Part shown: positions 42,068 to 49,879 of the stretch, piece after piece
Numbering within the stretch: position 1 is the first letter of the stretch
Layout: the number at the start of each line of letters is the position of its first letter
NCBI RefSeq assembly: GCF_014203715.1
Contig: NZ_JACHJP010000012.1
Coordinates: 226,516-290,515, forward strand
Reading direction: 5' to 3'
Length of the DNA stretch: 64,000 nucleotides
Origin: Streptosporangium saharense
Lineage (GTDB): Bacteria > Actinomycetota > Actinomycetes > Streptosporangiales > Streptosporangiaceae
The notes under the pieces: model-generated
The model's database searches: none
Seen by the model: the letters and a program-made list of their open reading frames with translations, nothing else
Told to the model about the DNA's origin: nothing
Translations under genes and position numbers: made by a program

Positions 42068-43183
42068 ATGAGTTCCCGTCCGGTGCCGCTGATACCTCCG
42101 GCGCTCCGTGCGTTCCTGGTGAGGGTGCCCCTTCTGGTCCCCCTCGTACGGCTTCTGCGTCGTGGGCCGCTGGCCCGTGACCGCAACCTGCTCGTCACGC
42201 TGATCGTGCTCACGCTCGTGGTCGGCGGCCTGGGCGCCAGGATCTCCGCGGAGTGGTTCTCACCCGCGCTCATGATCCCGATCACCCTCCTCGGCGGCCT
42301 GCAGCTCAGGCTCCGCAGTCTGGTCAAACTGCTGTGCGCGGTCGCGGTCTGCCTGATCTACGTGGGGGTCACCCGCGGCATCGAGCACATCGGCCCCGGC
42401 ATGCTGGCCACCTTCGGCTTCACCGGGGTGCTGGCCGCGCTGATGGCACGTACCAGAGGCAAGCTCGGCGTGCAGGGGCTGCGCGGCGACGCGATGCTGC
42501 TGGAGCTGCGCGACCGGCTCAAGCGCCAGAGCGAGCTGCCCCGGCTGCCCAAGGGCTGGGACTCACGGGTCGTGCTCACCCAGGCGGGTGGCTCCTCCTT
42601 CGGCGGCGACTTCCTGGTCTCCATGCGCGAGGGCGACACGGTCGAACTCGCCCTCGTCGACGTCTCCGGCAAGGGCGTGGACGCCGGGACCAGGGCGCTG
42701 ATGCTCTCCGGGACGTTCGGCGGCCTGCTCGGCTCGGTCTCCGACTTCCTGGGCTCGTGCAACACCTACCTGCACCGCCAGCGCGAGGCGGAGGGCTTCG
42801 TGACGGCCGTGCACGTCCGGCTCAACCTCGCGACCGGCGAGTACGTCATCACCTCGGCCGGGCACCCGCCGGTGGTCAAGTTCGACTCGGGGGCGGGCGC
42901 CTGGCGGGTCTCCCCGGCCAAGGGCGTGGTCCTCGGGATCGTTCCCGACCTGCACTGCGAGCCCGACCGGGGGATGCTCCGTAAGGGCGACGCCCTCATG
43001 CTCTACACCGACGGGCTGATCGAGCAGCCGGGACGCGACATCGACGCGGGCCTCGACCGCCTGCTCGGGGAGGCGGAACGGCTGCTGCCCTCGGGCTTCC
43101 GCAGCGGCGCACGCAGCCTGGTCGCCTCCATGTCGGCCGGACACAACGACGACTGCGCCCTGATCCTCATCTGGCGCCCCTGA
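42068..43183 (+). CDS. Membrane-anchored PP2C (SpoIIE-type) phosphatase
   Basis: 371 residues from ATG 42068. Membrane helices near 40-60 (NLLVTLIVLTLVVGGLG), 67-80 and 90-125 (LLCAVAVCLIYVGVTRG, MLATFGFTGVLAALMA). The phosphatase domain follows with SSFGGDFLVSMREGDTVELALVDVSGKGVDAG (two metal-binding Asp), TSAGHPPVVKF, LMLYTDGLIE and GHNDDCALIL. Such enzymes dephosphorylate anti-anti-sigma factors in partner-switching circuits. Its target is unknown. It ends 5 bases before the convergent LuxR-type regulator gene. Confidence 0.9.
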   Translation: MSSRPVPLIPPALRAFLVRVPLLVPLVRLLRRGPLARDRNLLVTLIVLTLVVGGLGARISAEWFSPALMIPITLLGGLQLRLRSLVKLLCAVAVCLIYVGVTRGIEHIGPGMLATFGFTGVLAALMARTRGKLGVQGLRGDAMLLELRDRLKRQSELPRLPKGWDSRVVLTQAGGSSFGGDFLVSMREGDTVELALVDVSGKGVDAGTRALMLSGTFGGLLGSVSDFLGSCNTYLHRQREAEGFVTAVHVRLNLATGEYVITSAGHPPVVKFDSGAGAWRVSPAKGVVLGIVPDLHCEPDRGMLRKGDALMLYTDGLIEQPGRDIDAGLDRLLGEAERLLPSGFRSGARSLVASMSAGHNDDCALILIWRP

Positions 43184-43188
43184 GGGGC

Positions 43189-43794
43189 CTACAGCCACCC
43201 GGAGTCGCTGGCGATCCGCACGGCGTCGAGCCTGCTGCGGGCCCGGGTCTTGCACATGATCCGCGACAGGTGGTTGCGGACCGTTCCAACCGAGAGGAAG
43301 AGCTGGTCGGCGATCTCGTTGGACCGCGCCCCGAGGGCGGCCAGCCTGAGCACGTCCATCTCCCTGCGGGTCAGCGGGTTCTCCGCGATCTCCAGGGCGG
43401 CCACGGCCAGTTCGGGATCGACGACCCGCTGCCCTGCCGCGACCCTGCGGATGCCCGAGGCGAGCTGCTCGGGGCTGACCCCCAGGCTCATGAGCCCGAG
43501 CGCGTGCGCCGCGAAGGCCCGCCGTACCTGACCCGGCTTGGGGCGGTGTGAGACCAGCAGGACGCCGCAGCCGGGAGCCTGGGCGTGCAGTTCGAGCGCG
43601 ACGGCGAAACCGTCGGCACCGGGCAGGTCGAGGTCGACGACTGCCGTCTCAGGACCGTGTTCGAGGACGGCGGGCAGGACGGCGTCTCCCGCGCTGACCT
43701 CCGCGACGACCTTCAGACCGGCCTCGCTCTCAAGCGAGGCCACCAACCCCCGGCGGACCACCGGCCGGTGCTCGGCAACGAGGATCCCGATCAC
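43189..43794 (-). CDS. LuxR-family response regulator with atypical receiver domain
   Basis: 201 residues if started at GTG 43794 (GGGGGCGAAC just upstream); the frame stays open to 43869. Receiver domain: the acidic pair reads EH (ILVAEHRPVVRRG) rather than DD, the phosphorylatable Asp is kept in AVVDLDLPG, Ser replaces Thr in LLVSHR, and the conserved Lys seems missing. The C-terminal LuxR HTH is complete (LTRREMDVLRLAALGARSNEIADQ...VGTVRNHLSRI). Without a neighbouring histidine kinase this looks like a phosphorylation-independent (orphan) regulator. Confidence 0.9.
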   Translation of the reverse strand: MIGILVAEHRPVVRRGLVASLESEAGLKVVAEVSAGDAVLPAVLEHGPETAVVDLDLPGADGFAVALELHAQAPGCGVLLVSHRPKPGQVRRAFAAHALGLMSLGVSPEQLASGIRRVAAGQRVVDPELAVAALEIAENPLTRREMDVLRLAALGARSNEIADQLFLSVGTVRNHLSRIMCKTRARSRLDAVRIASDSGWL

Positions 43795-43986
43795 GTTCGC
43801 CCCCCGACAGCTCTCTCGCTGGGTCACCGAGCGGTCGCTCACTGTCAACGAAGTCTCTCTGTTCGGCAAGGCCCGCGCAAGGGGCGGGGCGCGGGGAGGT
43901 TCGTCGGCGACGCCTGGGCCCGCGATAATTCGGCTAATCTCTTAGGGGGCGTTGTCCGCGGCTCCGCGACCGGGGGGTAGGAACCT

Positions 43987-45288
43987 GTGAGCTGGCTCTT
44001 CGGGATCGCTGTCTTCTTCTTCGGACTGATGGCGTCGATCGCGCTGCACGAGGTGGGCCATCTGGTCCCCGCCAAATTGTTCGGCGTCAAGGTCACCCAG
44101 TACATGGTCGGCTTCGGTCCGACGATGTGGTCACGGCGCAGGGGCGAGACCGAGTACGGCGTCAAGTGGATTCCGCTGGGCGGCTACATCCGGATGATCG
44201 GCATGCTCCCGCCGAGGCCGGCCGACGACCCGAACAAGCTGCGCGCCGTCTCGACCGGCCCGTGGCGTGCCCTGATCGAGAACGCCCGTGACGTGGCGCT
44301 TGAGGAGGTCAGGCCGGGCGACGAGAACCGGGTCTTCTACCGCAAGCCGTGGTGGCAGAAGGTCATCGTCATGGCGGGCGGCCCCGCGATGAACTTCGTG
44401 CTGGCCTTCGTGCTGTTCGCGGTTGTGCTGATGGGCTTCGGCGTCGGCGTGCTGACGACGCGGGTCGACTCGGTCCCCAAGTGCGTCAAGACCACCGCCG
44501 AGTACACCAAGAACCCCGAGTGCACCTCCGCCGACAAGCCGAGCCCCGCCGCCGCGGCCGGGCTGCGCCCCGGTGACGTCATCGTCTCCGTGGCGGGCAA
44601 GCCGACCCCGACCTGGGAGGAGGCGACCCGGGCCATCCGGGGGCACGGCGCGGGACCGGTCGCGATCGGCGTCACCAGGAACGGCCAGGCGGTCACCCTG
44701 AACGCCACCCTCATCGCCCAGGACCGTGAGTCGCTCGACGTGCCCGGGAAGATCGACAAGGGGGTCGGCTACCTCGGCGTCAGCCCCACCACGATCATCG
44801 AGCGGCAGGGCATCGGCTCGGTGACCACCCAGATGTGGAACCTCACCGCGGCGACCGCGGGCTCGCTGATGCGCTTCCCCGAGAAGATGGTCGGCGTGTG
44901 GAACGCCGCCTTCTCCGGCGAGGAGCGCGACAAGAACGGCCCGATCGGCATCATCGGGGCGGGCCGCATCGGCGGTGAGATCGCCGCCTCCTCCGCCCCG
45001 CTGGAGAACAAGGTCGCGACCTTCATCAACCTGCTGGCGGGCTTCAACCTGGCGATCGGCCTGTTCAACCTCATCCCGCTGCTCCCGCTCGACGGGGGGC
45101 ACATTGCGGGCGGCCTGTGGGAGGGCCTCAAGCGGGCCTTCGCGCGGGTGACCCGCCGCCCGACCCCGGGGCACGTGGACATCGCCAAGGCGCTTCCGCT
45201 GACCTACGCGATCGCCTTCGTGATGGTCATCATGGCCGGTCTGCTGATGTACGCCGACCTGGTCAACCCCGTCCGTCTGGCAGGCTGA
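43987..45288 (+). CDS. rseP: Site-2 zinc metalloprotease (M50, RseP-type)
   Basis: 433 residues from GTG 43987, with GGGGGTAGGAACC upstream. Intramembrane protease: HEVGH at residues 21-25 in the first membrane helix, a central PDZ domain (GLRPGDVIVSVAGKPTPTW), and the second catalytic motif NLIPLLPLDGGHIAGG near the C-terminus. In mycobacteria the Rip1 relative cleaves anti-sigma factors. An inserted cysteine-containing loop (CVKTTAEYTKNPECTSAD) lies before the PDZ domain. Here it is not next to dxr or ispG, its usual neighbours. Confidence 0.94.
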   Translation: MSWLFGIAVFFFGLMASIALHEVGHLVPAKLFGVKVTQYMVGFGPTMWSRRRGETEYGVKWIPLGGYIRMIGMLPPRPADDPNKLRAVSTGPWRALIENARDVALEEVRPGDENRVFYRKPWWQKVIVMAGGPAMNFVLAFVLFAVVLMGFGVGVLTTRVDSVPKCVKTTAEYTKNPECTSADKPSPAAAAGLRPGDVIVSVAGKPTPTWEEATRAIRGHGAGPVAIGVTRNGQAVTLNATLIAQDRESLDVPGKIDKGVGYLGVSPTTIIERQGIGSVTTQMWNLTAATAGSLMRFPEKMVGVWNAAFSGEERDKNGPIGIIGAGRIGGEIAASSAPLENKVATFINLLAGFNLAIGLFNLIPLLPLDGGHIAGGLWEGLKRAFARVTRRPTPGHVDIAKALPLTYAIAFVMVIMAGLLMYADLVNPVRLAG

Positions 45289-45317
45289 GCGTTCCGGGAA
45301 CCGGTCGTGCGCACGGG

Positions 45318-45323
45318 TAAGGT
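45318..45323 (+). promoter_or_regulatory. -10 box TAAGGT of leaderless MarR gene
   Basis: TAAGGT with 6 bases to GTG 45330 and no ribosome site. Confidence 0.5.
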
Positions 45324-45329
45324 TGCGTC

Positions 45330-45845
45330 GTGAGGGATGTAACGCCGGGAGCGGTGATCGACGTGGCACTGTTCCGACTGCGCAGGATCTGGGCGCGGCC
45401 GTTGCGTCCACGCAGGGCCGACCAGCAGCGGGCGGTGCAGATGTCGAACGTGATGGTCGTGCACGCCGTACACAAGCTGGAGTTGGATCTTCCCGAGGTG
45501 ACCGTCGGGGCCGTGGCCGAGCAGCTCGACGTCGATCCCTCGACCGCGAGCAGGCTGGTCAACGACGCGGTCGGCGCCGGGTTCGTCGAGCGTGAGGAGT
45601 CCGAGTTCGACGCCAGGCGGGCCAGGCTGCGGCTGAGCCCGAGGGGGCGGCGCGTGCGGGAGGTGGTCGTCGCCTCCCGGCGTGCCTACGTGGACAGCCT
45701 GATCGCCGACTGGGACGAGGCGGACCGGGAGGTCTTCGCCAGGCTGCTCACCCGTTTCGCCGAGGCGAGCGTGGCCCACCCGCCCGACCTGTCGCACCTC
45801 GACCGGCGCATCGCGGAGGCGATAGCCGAGACGACCGTGGGGTGA
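45330..45845 (+). CDS. MarR-family transcriptional regulator
   Basis: 171 residues from GTG 45330. The winged HTH is clear: LPEVTVGAVAEQLDVDPSTASRLVNDAVGAGFVEREESEFDARRARLRLSPRGRR, with the conserved D-x-R of the wing. The first 45 residues are an extra basic, helical N-terminus. A long hairpin terminator follows. The regulated genes are unknown; rseP ends 41 bases upstream. Confidence 0.9.
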   Translation: MRDVTPGAVIDVALFRLRRIWARPLRPRRADQQRAVQMSNVMVVHAVHKLELDLPEVTVGAVAEQLDVDPSTASRLVNDAVGAGFVEREESEFDARRARLRLSPRGRRVREVVVASRRAYVDSLIADWDEADREVFARLLTRFAEASVAHPPDLSHLDRRIAEAIAETTVG

Positions 45846-45862
45846 CCCCGCAGGGAAGCCGG

Positions 45863-45912
45863 GGTCACGCGGGTGCGCGGGTGTGGTGTGGGGGCGGCGC
45901 ACCCGCGTGACC
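45863..45912. terminator. Strong bidirectional terminator
   Basis: Perfect 16-bp stem (45863-45878 with 45897-45912), 18-base loop, between the marR stop and the stop of a convergent secreted-protein gene. Four outer base pairs continue after a 2-base bulge. Confidence 0.75.
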
Positions 45913-45932
45913 GGCTGGGAGGCGGGCGTCTT

Positions 45933-46943
45933 TCAGTACATCGAGATGTGCACGTGGTCGTAGTGGTTGGCGGTGACGCCACCTCGGTCGGACATGGCGC
46001 GCCAGCCGGAACCGGTGTTGATGCGCTGACGCCAGATCACGTACTTGACGCCGAGCCTGCTCTTGTTCTCCAGGGCCCAGGCGGCGATCTCGTCGCCGAG
46101 CTTGACGTTCTCCGCGGTGGGCACGGACCCGCCGGTGCTCATCATGAAGTCGCAGGCGCGGCCGAGGGGGTGCTCGCCCCCGTCGTTCTCCGCCCGGTAG
46201 CAGCCGACCTCATGGGGCAGCTCGAAGGCCCGCTCGACGGCCTCGCGCATGATCCGCGTGCGGTCGGTGATGTTGTCGGTCCCGGTGGGCAGCTGGGGCG
46301 CCCAGCTTCCGTCGGCGAGACGTCCCGAGCCCGTGGGGACGAGTTGCTGGAGTTTGTCCTCGATCACGCGGATGACCTTCTCCGCGTCCTCGCGCTGAAC
46401 CTGCACGTCCTTGGCCTCCTGTCCGATCCTCCTGGAGAGCTGGGCCGCCCTGTCGGCGGCCTGTTTCATGAGGTCCCGGCTGCGGGCGAAGTTCTGTAGC
46501 TGGGCGCTCTGCTGGGCGGTGAGCTGTTCCATGACGGCCGCGCCGCCCACGCTGGGGGCCGAAAGGATCGAGGGCAGGTCGAGGGGGCCGTTCTGGTAAC
46601 GGACCTGGACGATGGAGGCGACCTGCCTGCCCGCCTCGGCGTAGGCCTCCTCGGCCTCGCGCAGGTCGGCCTTGGCGTCCTTCTCCGCCTCCTGCGCCTT
46701 CTTCAGGGACTCCCGTTTCGCGGCGTAGGTCTCGATGAGCCGGTCGATCTTCTTGTTGAGCTGGGCCAGTTCGGCGCGGAGCTGGGACTCGTTGGGCTTC
46801 GGCGCGGCGCCCGCAGTCCCCGCGGTGCCGAGGACCAGGCCGAAGGTGAGGGCCGAGGCCAGGCAGGCGGCGGCCGTACGGTGTCGGAATGTGCGTGACG
46901 CGGGGGACGTCGTGGGGGACGTCTTGGGGGACAGAGCCGTCAC
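45933..46943 (-). CDS. Secreted coiled-coil protein with ARB_07466-like C-terminal domain
   Basis: 336 residues from GTG 46943, with GGAGAGGAGAG upstream. A signal peptide (RTAAACLASALTFGLVLGTAGTAGA, cleaved about residue 47) is followed by a long coiled coil (about 50-215) like that of RipA/NlpC-type wall hydrolases. The C-terminal domain (about 235-336) carries HPLGRACDFMMSTGG and a final NHYDHVHIS; this His/Asp arrangement resembles the D-Ala-D-Ala-carboxypeptidase-like (M15-type) fold. It is probably a peptidoglycan-binding or -cleaving protein at cell division. A c-di-AMP riboswitch upstream supports this: those switches control wall hydrolase genes in actinobacteria. Confidence 0.87.
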   Translation of the reverse strand: MTALSPKTSPTTSPASRTFRHRTAAACLASALTFGLVLGTAGTAGAAPKPNESQLRAELAQLNKKIDRLIETYAAKRESLKKAQEAEKDAKADLREAEEAYAEAGRQVASIVQVRYQNGPLDLPSILSAPSVGGAAVMEQLTAQQSAQLQNFARSRDLMKQAADRAAQLSRRIGQEAKDVQVQREDAEKVIRVIEDKLQQLVPTGSGRLADGSWAPQLPTGTDNITDRTRIMREAVERAFELPHEVGCYRAENDGGEHPLGRACDFMMSTGGSVPTAENVKLGDEIAAWALENKSRLGVKYVIWRQRINTGSGWRAMSDRGGVTANHYDHVHISMY

Positions 46944-46954
46944 AGCTCTCCTCT

Positions 46955-47075
46955 CCTGACGCCGACCGGGTTAGCTGACGGGTTCGGGCTGGAGGAAGCC
47001 CTTCCACCGAAGTGGTTCACCCCAGATGCGTGGGTCCCCGGCTCTCAGGTGAGGCACCTGAGATTAGGCATATCG
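46955..47075 (-). ncRNA. ydaO-yuaA (c-di-AMP) riboswitch
   Basis: On the minus strand the 5' leader of the secreted wall-protein gene carries the ydaO hallmarks: GAGCCGGGGACCC, then GGGGTGAA, then CCCGAACCCGTCAGCTAACC and GGTCGGCG, with flanking complementary ends. This fits RF00379. It ends about 12 bases before the start codon, with the ribosome site GGAGAGGAG right after. In actinobacteria this switch turns off rpf and NlpC/P60 wall genes when c-di-AMP is high. A TACTAT -10 box at 47099-47104 gives a start just upstream. Limits are approximate. Confidence 0.9.
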
Positions 47076-47098
47076 GGCTGTTTGTCCGATGCGTGAGG

Positions 47099-47104
47099 AT
47101 AGTA
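47099..47104 (-). promoter_or_regulatory. -10 box TACTAT for riboswitch transcript
   Basis: TACTAT on the minus strand; transcription would start about 47092, 17 bases before the riboswitch core. Confidence 0.4.
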
Positions 47105-47151
47105 GTGGTAAACGGGTGGCCGCGCGACCCCAAGACGAGACCAATCGGTGA

Positions 47152-48231
47152 TCAATCCGTGACAACGGCCCGCAGACGCCGCGCGGTCTCCTCGGGGAGC
47201 ACGTCGTTCACGAAGGCCCCCATGGCCGATTCCGACCCGGCGAGATACTTCAGCTTGTCCGGCGCCCTGCGGATGCTGAACAGCTCAAGGTGCGTGTACG
47301 CCAGGTCCCTGCCCTCCCGCACCGGTGCCTGGTGCCAGGCCGAGACGTACGGCATGGGCACCCCGAACAGGCCGTCAAGGCGGCGCAGCACCTCGGTGTA
47401 GAGCGGTCCGAAGGCCGTACGCTCCGCGGGTTCGAGTTCGTCGAGACCGGCGACCCTGCGGTGCGGATAGAGGTGGACCTCGACCGGCCAGCGGGCCGCG
47501 GCGGGCACGAACGCCGTCCAGTGCTCGTTGGCCGCGACCACGCGCTCGGCGGCCTCCCGCTCGGCCGCGAGCACGTCGGCGAAGAGGTCGCCGCCGGTGC
47601 GCTCCCTGTGGCGCCGCGCCGCGCCGAGAAGGGTCCGGGTGCGCGGGGTCACGTAGGGATAGGCGTAGATCTGGCCGTGCGGGTGGGGCAGCGTGATGCC
47701 GATCTCCGGCCCGCGGTTCTCGAAGCAGAACACCTGCTCGACCCCGGGTAGCGCGGAAAGCTCCACGGTGCGGTCGATCCACGCCTCCATCACCAGCTCG
47801 ACTCGCTCCGGCGAGAGCATGGAGAAGGACAAGTCGTGCTCGGAGGTGAAGCAGACGACCTCGCACCTGCCAACGCCGGGCCGTACCTCACTCAGGCCGC
47901 CCACCTGCGGATAGGTGCCCAGGTTCGCGGAGAAGGACGGGAAGCGGTTCTCGAAGACCGCCACGTCGTAGGTGGGGGAGGGGATCTCGGTCGGGCGGCC
48001 TGGCGCGGAGGGGCACAGCGGGCACTCGTCGGCGGGCGGCAGGAACGTACGGCCCTGCCGGTGCCCGGCGATCGCGACCCACTCCTCGGTGAGCGGGTCG
48101 TAACGCAGCTCGGAGGCGGTCGGCCGGGGCGGCAGGTCACGTCTGTCGGTCGCGCTCCGGTCCGCGTCGTCCCGCAGGTCGTAGTAGAAGAGCTCGCGGC
48201 CGTCGGCCAGGTGGGTCGCGGTGCGTCTCAT
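47152..48231 (-). CDS. galT: Galactose-1-phosphate uridylyltransferase
   Basis: 359 residues from ATG 48231, which overlaps the deoR stop by 4 bases (ATGA), so translation is coupled; the frame is open to 48390, but that start would overlap deoR. Catalysis: the HPHGQIYAYP motif (His-Pro-His), plus ECPLCPSAPGRPTEIP with two zinc-like cysteines and VYLYPHR-type ending. GalT exchanges UMP between UDP-glucose and galactose-1-phosphate in the Leloir pathway. galK and galE are not next to it. It is presumably repressed by the upstream DeoR protein. Confidence 0.95.
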   Translation of the reverse strand: MRRTATHLADGRELFYYDLRDDADRSATDRRDLPPRPTASELRYDPLTEEWVAIAGHRQGRTFLPPADECPLCPSAPGRPTEIPSPTYDVAVFENRFPSFSANLGTYPQVGGLSEVRPGVGRCEVVCFTSEHDLSFSMLSPERVELVMEAWIDRTVELSALPGVEQVFCFENRGPEIGITLPHPHGQIYAYPYVTPRTRTLLGAARRHRERTGGDLFADVLAAEREAAERVVAANEHWTAFVPAAARWPVEVHLYPHRRVAGLDELEPAERTAFGPLYTEVLRRLDGLFGVPMPYVSAWHQAPVREGRDLAYTHLELFSIRRAPDKLKYLAGSESAMGAFVNDVLPEETARRLRAVVTD

Positions 48232-49028
48232 CGGTCTCGCGTCCCGTCGTGCCGGGCCGGTTCGGCGACGACCAGCTCGCCGACCCTGGTGGCGAGTTCC
48301 TCGCGGGCCTCCTGGCCCAACCCGGCGTCGGTGATCAGGACGTGGGCCTCGGACAGCGCGGCGATCGTGCTGATCCCGACAGTTCCCCACTTGGTGTGGT
48401 CGGCGGGCACGACCAGGCGGTGCGCCGAGGCGACGAGTGCCCTGTCGGTCTCCGCCTCAAGCAGGTTGGGGGTGGTGAACCCGGCGCGGACGCTCATCCC
48501 GTGCACGCCGAGGAACAGGGTGTCCACGTGCAGTCCCCTGACGGCGGCGACGGCCACCGGGCCGACCAGCGCGTCGGAGGGGGTGCGCACCCCGCCGGTC
48601 AGCACCACGGTGCGGTCGGCGCGCGGTGCCCGGTGGAAGACCTCGGCGATCCGGATCGAGTTGGTGATCACCGTCAGCTCGGGCACGTCGGTCACGAAGT
48701 GGGCGAGCGTCCACGTCGTGGTCCCCGCGGACAGCGCTATCGCCGTGCCCGGCCTGACGAGGTCGGCGGCGTGCCTGGCGATGGCCTCCTTCTCCGGCTG
48801 CTGGCGCGCGGACTTGGCGGTGAACCCGGGCTCCTCGGTCGAACCCGGCCCCGTGGCCGTCGCCCCGCCGTGGACCTTCTCGACGAGGCCGCGCTCCGCC
48901 AGGGCCTCAAGGTCCCTGCGGATCGTCATGTCGGAGACGCCGAACTCGCGGACCAGGTCGGCGACCCTGACCCCGCCGCTGCCGCGCACCCGTTCGAGAA
49001 TCACCTGCTGCCGCTGCTGGGCGAGCAT
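48228..49028 (-). CDS. DeoR/GlpR-family regulator
   Basis: 266 residues from ATG 49028, preceded by GAGGGGGGATTG. N-terminal DeoR winged helix (RQQVILERVRGSGGVRVADLVREFGVSDMTIRRDLEALAERG) and a C-terminal sugar-phosphate sensor domain (ALSAGTTTWTLAHFV, TNSIRIAEVF, VVLTGG, DHTKWGTVG). It is the first gene of an operon with galT, so it likely senses a galactose-pathway phosphate. An inverted repeat at 49034-49046 and 49089-49101 lies across its promoter and could be its operator. Confidence 0.93.
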   Translation of the reverse strand: MLAQQRQQVILERVRGSGGVRVADLVREFGVSDMTIRRDLEALAERGLVEKVHGGATATGPGSTEEPGFTAKSARQQPEKEAIARHAADLVRPGTAIALSAGTTTWTLAHFVTDVPELTVITNSIRIAEVFHRAPRADRTVVLTGGVRTPSDALVGPVAVAAVRGLHVDTLFLGVHGMSVRAGFTTPNLLEAETDRALVASAHRLVVPADHTKWGTVGISTIAALSEAHVLITDAGLGQEAREELATRVGELVVAEPARHDGTRDR

Positions 49029-49033
49029 CAATC

Positions 49034-49101
49034 CCCCCTCAATCCACCAGACTCCAGCAAATTACCACAAGGTCACGAAGGAGAATGTTGGATTGTGGGG
49101 G
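49034..49101. promoter_or_regulatory. Candidate DeoR operator: distant inverted repeat
   Basis: CCCCCTCAATCCA (49034-49046) and TGGATTGTGGGGG (49089-49101) are reverse complements at 12 of 13 positions, with 42 bases between. They frame the promoter area of deoR-galT. DeoR proteins often loop DNA between separated sites. Confidence 0.5.
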
Positions 49102-49109
49102 TTAATCGC

Positions 49110-49706
49110 TCACAGTCGCTCAAGCTCGGCGTGGATGTTCGCCCGTGCCTGCGCTTCGAGGTCCGCGACGTGGAAGATCACGGGGAGGTCGAGTAGCGAG
49201 CGCAGCACGGCCGCCCTGCCCCGCCTGAAGTCCTCGTCCGGCACGAAGGAGTACTCCTCGCGCACCGCGGCGGCGTAGGCGGCGTACTCCTCCGGCGAGG
49301 AGGCCAGGATCGCCAGGTCGGCGTCGCACAGCACGGCCCCGTCCGCGTCCCCGGGCTCGGGGGCGTGGGTGACCGTGAGCCTGACAAGGCGCGCGACCGT
49401 CGCGACGGCCTCGGGGGAGACCCCCAGCTCGGGCAGCGCCCGCTCGGCGATCCTGGCGCTGCGCTCCTCGTTGTCACCCCGCCGGGGGTCGTAGACGGCG
49501 TCGTGGAACCAGGCCGCGAGCCGTACCAGATCGGGGTTGGCGGCACTGTCCGCGAGCGCGTCGACGTGGTCGAGCACGGTCTCCAGGTGGGTGGTCGTGT
49601 GATACCTGCGGTGCGGCTCGCCGTACCGGGACAGCAGGTCGGCGCCGAGCCGGTCGGCCTCGGTCCCGGCCAGGGAGCGCCAGCGCGCCATCAGCTTCTC
49701 GCTCAT
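49110..49706 (-). CDS. HD-domain metal-dependent phosphohydrolase (predicted)
   Basis: 198 residues from ATG 49706. HD-type helices with RRYHTTTHLETVLDHVDAL (first His), AAWFHDAVYDP (His-Asp pair) and LCDADLAILASSPEEY (later Asp). This matches the group of small predicted HD phosphohydrolases, whose substrate is unknown. TAGGCT 6 bases before ATG suggests a leaderless promoter. It is divergent from bL37, whose start lies 95 bases away. Confidence 0.9.
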   Translation of the reverse strand: MSEKLMARWRSLAGTEADRLGADLLSRYGEPHRRYHTTTHLETVLDHVDALADSAANPDLVRLAAWFHDAVYDPRRGDNEERSARIAERALPELGVSPEAVATVARLVRLTVTHAPEPGDADGAVLCDADLAILASSPEEYAAYAAAVREEYSFVPDEDFRRGRAAVLRSLLDLPVIFHVADLEAQARANIHAELERL

Positions 49707-49712
49707 GCGAGG

Positions 49713-49718
49713 AGCCTA
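49713..49718 (-). promoter_or_regulatory. -10 box TAGGCT of leaderless HD gene
   Basis: TAGGCT read on the minus strand with 6 bases to ATG 49706. Confidence 0.45.
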
Positions 49719-49801
49719 GGACCCCCCTCTTGTACGGCGGGCGACTCAGGAGGAACGTGGTAAGTGGGGCCATTCGACGGGCCCCACGGAAGGAGGGCGA
49801 C

Positions 49802-49879
49802 ATGGGGAAACGAGCGCGCAAGAACCGTGCCCGCAAGAGGAGCAAGGCCAACCACGGAAAACGCCCGACGTCGCGTTAG
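49802..49879 (+). CDS. Ribosomal protein bL37 (25 residues)
   Basis: A very small, highly basic frame, too short for most gene callers: 25 residues, with KSKANHGKRP-like ending (KRSKANHGKRPTSR). Ribosome site AAGGAGGGCGAC directly upstream is the best in this window. The protein matches bL37, a 24-residue actinobacterial large-subunit protein first seen in mycobacterial ribosome structures (KRSANHGKRPNA-type ending). It sits near the peptidyl-transferase region in those structures. Its stop overlaps the convergent DinB-type gene by 4 bases. The identification rests on length, composition and the HGKRP motif. Confidence 0.85.
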   Translation: MGKRARKNRARKRSKANHGKRPTSR

